Below are positions 61,382-64,000 of a stretch of 64,000 bases of DNA, piece by piece. Location: assembly GCF_004634245.1 (NCBI RefSeq), contig NZ_SJTF01000002.1, forward strand, positions 186,001-250,000. The letters run 5' to 3'. The position numbers and the translations under genes were made by a program. The notes under the pieces were generated by a model that searched no databases, was not told the origin of the DNA, and saw only the letters and a program-made list of their open reading frames with translations. Every line of letters begins with the position of its first letter. The first letter of the stretch is position 1. This stretch comes from Flavobacterium foetidum. Its GTDB lineage: Bacteria > Bacteroidota > Bacteroidia > Flavobacteriales > Flavobacteriaceae.

Positions 61382-62959
61382 ATGGATAATTCTGATTTTT
61401 TAAATGAAGGCAGCATTACTTCTGGCGATAATGTCTCTTTTTGGATTGATACCACTCCTATTATTTCTTTTGAAAAACCTCAAGAAGATGTAAATACTGA
61501 AGTGCTTATAATTGGAGGCGGAATAGCTGGCCTCACAACCGCTTACAGACTTTTGAAAGCTGGTAAAAAAATAGTTCTTGTTGAAGACGGTTTTATTGGA
61601 AGTGGCGAAACAGGAAGAACTACCGCTCATCTAAGCAATGCCCTCGACGACAGATATTATTACTTAGCCAATATATTTGGAGAAGAAACTGCAAAACTTG
61701 CCGCAGAAAGCCATACAGCTGCCATCGATGAAATAGAGAAAATTGTCGATACCTTAAATATTGATTGTTCTTTTAAAAGAGCGAGCGGTTATTTGTTTCT
61801 GCATCCGAGCGACAAGGAAAAAAACTTGGATAAAGAATATGAAGCAACTCAAAATGCAGGTTTAGAAACCGTTTTACTAGAAAGCACGCCCTCTATTGCC
61901 GGAGGAGAAAGCGAAAGATGCATCGAATTTAAAAATCAGGCGCAATTTCATATTTTGCATTATTTGAAAGGCTTGGCAGAAGCGGTTGTTTCCTTGGGCG
62001 GCGTAATTTATACTGAAGCCCACGCAGAAAATATCAGCAAGGAAGGCGCAACTGTAAATGGTTTTAAATTTACATCTTCTCATATTGTGGTGGCTACGAA
62101 TTCGCCTATTAACGATATTGTTACCATGCACACCAAACAGCACGCCTATAGAAGTTATGTTATTGGTGGAAAAATTCCGAAAGGCAGTCTGCCATATTCT
62201 TTATGGTGGGATACGGGAGATATGGACTCCAAATGGGTTTCGCAACCTTACCATTATTTGCGCCTAGAAAATTTTGATGATGAATATGATTTGCTTATCG
62301 CAGGAGGAGAAGATCATAAAACCGGTCAAGCCGAGGAAGAAGATATTTCGGAAATGTCGAGATATGAAAAACTCGAAATGTGGACAAGAAAATATTTTCC
62401 GATACTTGATGAAATAACTTATAGATGGTCGGGACAAGTTATTGAACCCGTAGATTCTTTGGCATTTTTGGGAAAAAATCCTGGAAGCGACAATATTTAT
62501 ATTATCACTGGTGATTCTGGAAACGGAATGACTCATGCGACAATTGGAGCTATGATCATCACTGATCAGATCTTAGGTATCCAAAATAAATGGGAAGAGA
62601 TATATGATCCTTCTCGAGTGACTTTAAGAACTGCAGGAGATTTTTTAAAAGAAGCCGGAAACATGGCATCGCAATATCTAGACTGGATTGCCGCATCTGA
62701 CCTAAAAAATACAGCCGATTTACAAGCAGGTGATGGTGGAATTCTGTCGTCTGGACTGAGAAAAATTGCAGTTTACCGCGATTACGACAATACATTGCAA
62801 GCCTTCTCTGCTGTATGCCCCCATCTAGGCTGTGTCGTACATTGGAATCCTGATGAAAAATCATTTGATTGTCCGTGCCACGGCTCTCGATTTGCTACAG
62901 ACGGAACTGTAATTAACGGTCCTGCAAAAACAGATTTAGATAAAATCCACATAAAGTAA
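61382..62959 (+). CDS. FAD-dependent oxidoreductase fused to a Rieske [2Fe-2S] domain
   Basis: 525 residues. DadA-type FAD fold with LIIGGGIAGLTTAYRLLKAG (FAD dinucleotide-binding, about 43-62), TGRTTAHLSNALDD and GDSGNGMTHATIGA. The C-terminal Rieske domain (about 435-525) has CPHLGCVVHW and FDCPCHGSRF, giving Cys-x-His and Cys-x-x-His-type ligands for the iron-sulfur cluster. Members couple amine or aldehyde oxidation to an electron carrier. No signal peptide, so cytoplasmic. It precedes the flavodoxin-like gene by 4 bp, suggesting the two are electron partners. Confidence 0.88.
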   Translation: MDNSDFLNEGSITSGDNVSFWIDTTPIISFEKPQEDVNTEVLIIGGGIAGLTTAYRLLKAGKKIVLVEDGFIGSGETGRTTAHLSNALDDRYYYLANIFGEETAKLAAESHTAAIDEIEKIVDTLNIDCSFKRASGYLFLHPSDKEKNLDKEYEATQNAGLETVLLESTPSIAGGESERCIEFKNQAQFHILHYLKGLAEAVVSLGGVIYTEAHAENISKEGATVNGFKFTSSHIVVATNSPINDIVTMHTKQHAYRSYVIGGKIPKGSLPYSLWWDTGDMDSKWVSQPYHYLRLENFDDEYDLLIAGGEDHKTGQAEEEDISEMSRYEKLEMWTRKYFPILDEITYRWSGQVIEPVDSLAFLGKNPGSDNIYIITGDSGNGMTHATIGAMIITDQILGIQNKWEEIYDPSRVTLRTAGDFLKEAGNMASQYLDWIAASDLKNTADLQAGDGGILSSGLRKIAVYRDYDNTLQAFSAVCPHLGCVVHWNPDEKSFDCPCHGSRFATDGTVINGPAKTDLDKIHIK

Positions 62960-62963
62960 AAAC

Positions 62964-63545
62964 ATGAAAGCGATTATACTATTGGCAACCTTAAAAAACA
63001 AAGGACGCTCAAATACGGAAACCCTCGTGGATTTTTTTGGAAAATATCTTTCTAAACGAAATATTGATTTTGAAGTAATTAAACTTGCCAATCATCATAT
63101 TGTTCCTGGTACGTACACCAAAATGGAAACCATAGATGACTGGCCAGCCATTTATCAAAAAATTATTGATGCCGAAATTCTTTTGTTTGCCACGCCCATT
63201 TGGTGGAACAATCATTCTTCTGAACTGCAACGTTGTATTGAACGTCTCGACGAAGTCTACGATATTATTCTTGAAGGTAAAGATTCTCCGCTTGAAGGAA
63301 AAATTGGCGGCGTCATTGTGACGGGCGATTCAGACGGAGTGGAACATGTCACAGGAAATATTGCCAACTTTTTTTGCTCAATTGGTATTACGGTTCCGCC
63401 CTACACTTCTCTTGGAGTTATTTGGGAAGGGCATTCGAAAAACGCAAAAAAGACAAAAGCGCAATTACTGGAGTATTATCAAAACAATTATGGAGAAGAT
63501 GCTCAGGCAATGGCAGAATCTTTGTCTAAAGCAGCAGAAAAATAA
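62964..63545 (+). CDS. Flavodoxin-like NAD(P)H-dependent oxidoreductase
   Basis: 193 residues. Flavodoxin/FMN-reductase-fold pattern: IILLATLKNKGRSNTETLV (FMN phosphate loop), LLFATPIWWNNHSSEL (FMN aromatic loop) and GKIGGVIVTGDSDGVEH. It binds FMN and reduces quinones, nitro compounds or carriers. Encoded 4 bp after the FAD-Rieske gene and followed by a repeat remnant. Confidence 0.85.
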   Translation: MKAIILLATLKNKGRSNTETLVDFFGKYLSKRNIDFEVIKLANHHIVPGTYTKMETIDDWPAIYQKIIDAEILLFATPIWWNNHSSELQRCIERLDEVYDIILEGKDSPLEGKIGGVIVTGDSDGVEHVTGNIANFFCSIGITVPPYTSLGVIWEGHSKNAKKTKAQLLEYYQNNYGEDAQAMAESLSKAAEK

Positions 63546-63588
63546 AGCTGATTTAATAGAATTGAAAAAAAATTCCACCCGAGTTAAA
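63546..63588 (+). repeat. Family B repeat remnant, copy B4 (right end only)
   Basis: AGCTGATTTAATAGAATTGA at 63546 matches the right arm of copies B1 and B2, followed by a decayed TTCCACCCGAGTTAAA end. It starts directly after the TAA stop. Confidence 0.7.
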
Positions 63589-63614
63589 ATATATATAATT
63601 TAAAACTTAGAAAC

Positions 63615-64000
63615 ATGAAAAATTTATCCGATTTATTCGAACAAAATATAAAGCAAAAACGAATAGTAATCACAGGCGGCACCACCGGAATAGGAAAAGC
63701 CATAGCCGATTTAATGATTTCGCTTGGCGGTAGAGTACTCATTTTTGGAAGGGACCATGAAGATTTTAATAATGCTGTAGCCGATATAAAATCAAACTTT
63801 CCAGATGCTGCAATCTACGGTACTCCTGCAGATATTACGCATAATGACGATGTTGAAAAAATATGGGAATTGGTCGACCAGAATCTTGGAGGTATTGACA
63901 TTCTCATAAACAATGCCGCTCTGGCCGCCGACGGAATAACCGAATGTGACTGGAAAGAATGGAAATACATTGTAGACACTAATGTTTCCGGTTACATCAC
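63615..64000 (+). CDS. SDR family oxidoreductase, N-terminal part
   Basis: It begins at the ATG at 63615 and runs off the window end; 128 codons are visible. Classical short-chain dehydrogenase features: VITGGTTGIGKA (TGxxxGIG nucleotide-binding), a conserved NNAA (DILINNAALAA) and a start of the central helix. Arg at the end of beta 2 (IFGRD) suggests NADP preference. The catalytic Ser-Tyr-Lys set lies beyond the window. It follows the flavodoxin gene by about 70 bp. Confidence 0.88.
   Translation, partial: MKNLSDLFEQNIKQKRIVITGGTTGIGKAIADLMISLGGRVLIFGRDHEDFNNAVADIKSNFPDAAIYGTPADITHNDDVEKIWELVDQNLGGIDILINNAALAADGITECDWKEWKYIVDTNVSGYI

Overview
The window looks like chromosome of a flavobacterium (Bacteroidota, Flavobacteriaceae, most likely Flavobacterium). 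The base composition is AT-rich and the promoter-like -7 boxes fit TAnnTTTG, the Bacteroidota pattern. It carries a PorP/SprF-type protein, a giant surface protein with a type B (CHU_C-like) type IX secretion sorting domain, a TonB-dependent receptor and many lipoproteins. I see no rRNA, tRNA, CRISPR array, phage or transposase gene. Both ends of the window cut through genes: a CPBP protease at the left and an SDR oxidoreductase at the right.

Layout. 1-567: end of a CPBP membrane protease. 603-6691 (minus strand): a copper-handling locus. It holds two paralogous small Cys-motif membrane proteins, a YtkA/FixH-like lipoprotein, a TonB receptor with the OprC copper-site signature (CxxxM and HxM), an MbnP-family lipoprotein and its MbnH/MauG-like di-heme partner. 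6766-8507: three repeat elements around a nitronate monooxygenase-like gene. 8537-12818 (minus): a five-gene stressosome operon rsbR-rsbS-rsbT, then an RsbT-like/SpoIIE phosphatase fusion, then a PAS histidine kinase whose N-terminus looks like a decayed RsbT domain. 13400-21218 (plus): enzymes and stress proteins (alpha/beta hydrolase, isochorismatase-like hydrolase, porin, stand-alone M17 N-domain, amidohydrolase, DoxX, Dps, DUF1275). 21271-24916: TPR histidine kinase and sigma-54-type response regulator. 24990-31024: detoxification-type genes (MhqD-like esterase, cupin, TMEM175-like channel, a second sigma-54-type activator, ring-cleaving dioxygenase/glyoxalase, GAPDH). 31103-43422 (minus): 3,125-residue T9SS adhesin, PorP/SprF protein and OmpA-type protein. 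43815-49333: AraC regulator, response regulator with five-PAS kinase, HD hydrolase. 49510-54953: AraC regulator, serine hydrolase, aspartyl-protease-like protein, DUF1028 protein, membrane protein. 55340-59925: small stress-type proteins (two highly acidic proteins, YciE/F-type ferritin-like protein with a histone-like tail, SpoIIAA-like and DUF2071 proteins, lipoprotein, DUF6766). 60012-64000: redox enzymes (Zn alcohol dehydrogenase, FAD-Rieske oxidoreductase, flavodoxin-like, SDR).

Signals beyond gene calls. (1) Three promoters, at 13253, 24913 and 28872, share a palindrome of the type TTAATCTAGRTTAATC exactly 21 bp upstream of a TAnnTTTG-like box. They precede an esterase-type hydrolase, a GNAT-like protein with the MhqD-like esterase downstream, and the ring-cleaving dioxygenase, which suggests one undescribed regulon. 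(2) Two families of non-coding hairpin repeats (A about 200 bp, B about 160 bp) share the terminal sequence CGTTGGGTG and occur at least eight times. (3) The adhesin carries exactly 16 modules in 4,680 bp, built from two module types with hybrid modules. (4) The copper locus combines an OprC-like receptor, an MbnP/MbnH pair and a small protein family with the motif Cx9CxGxCxLxK.
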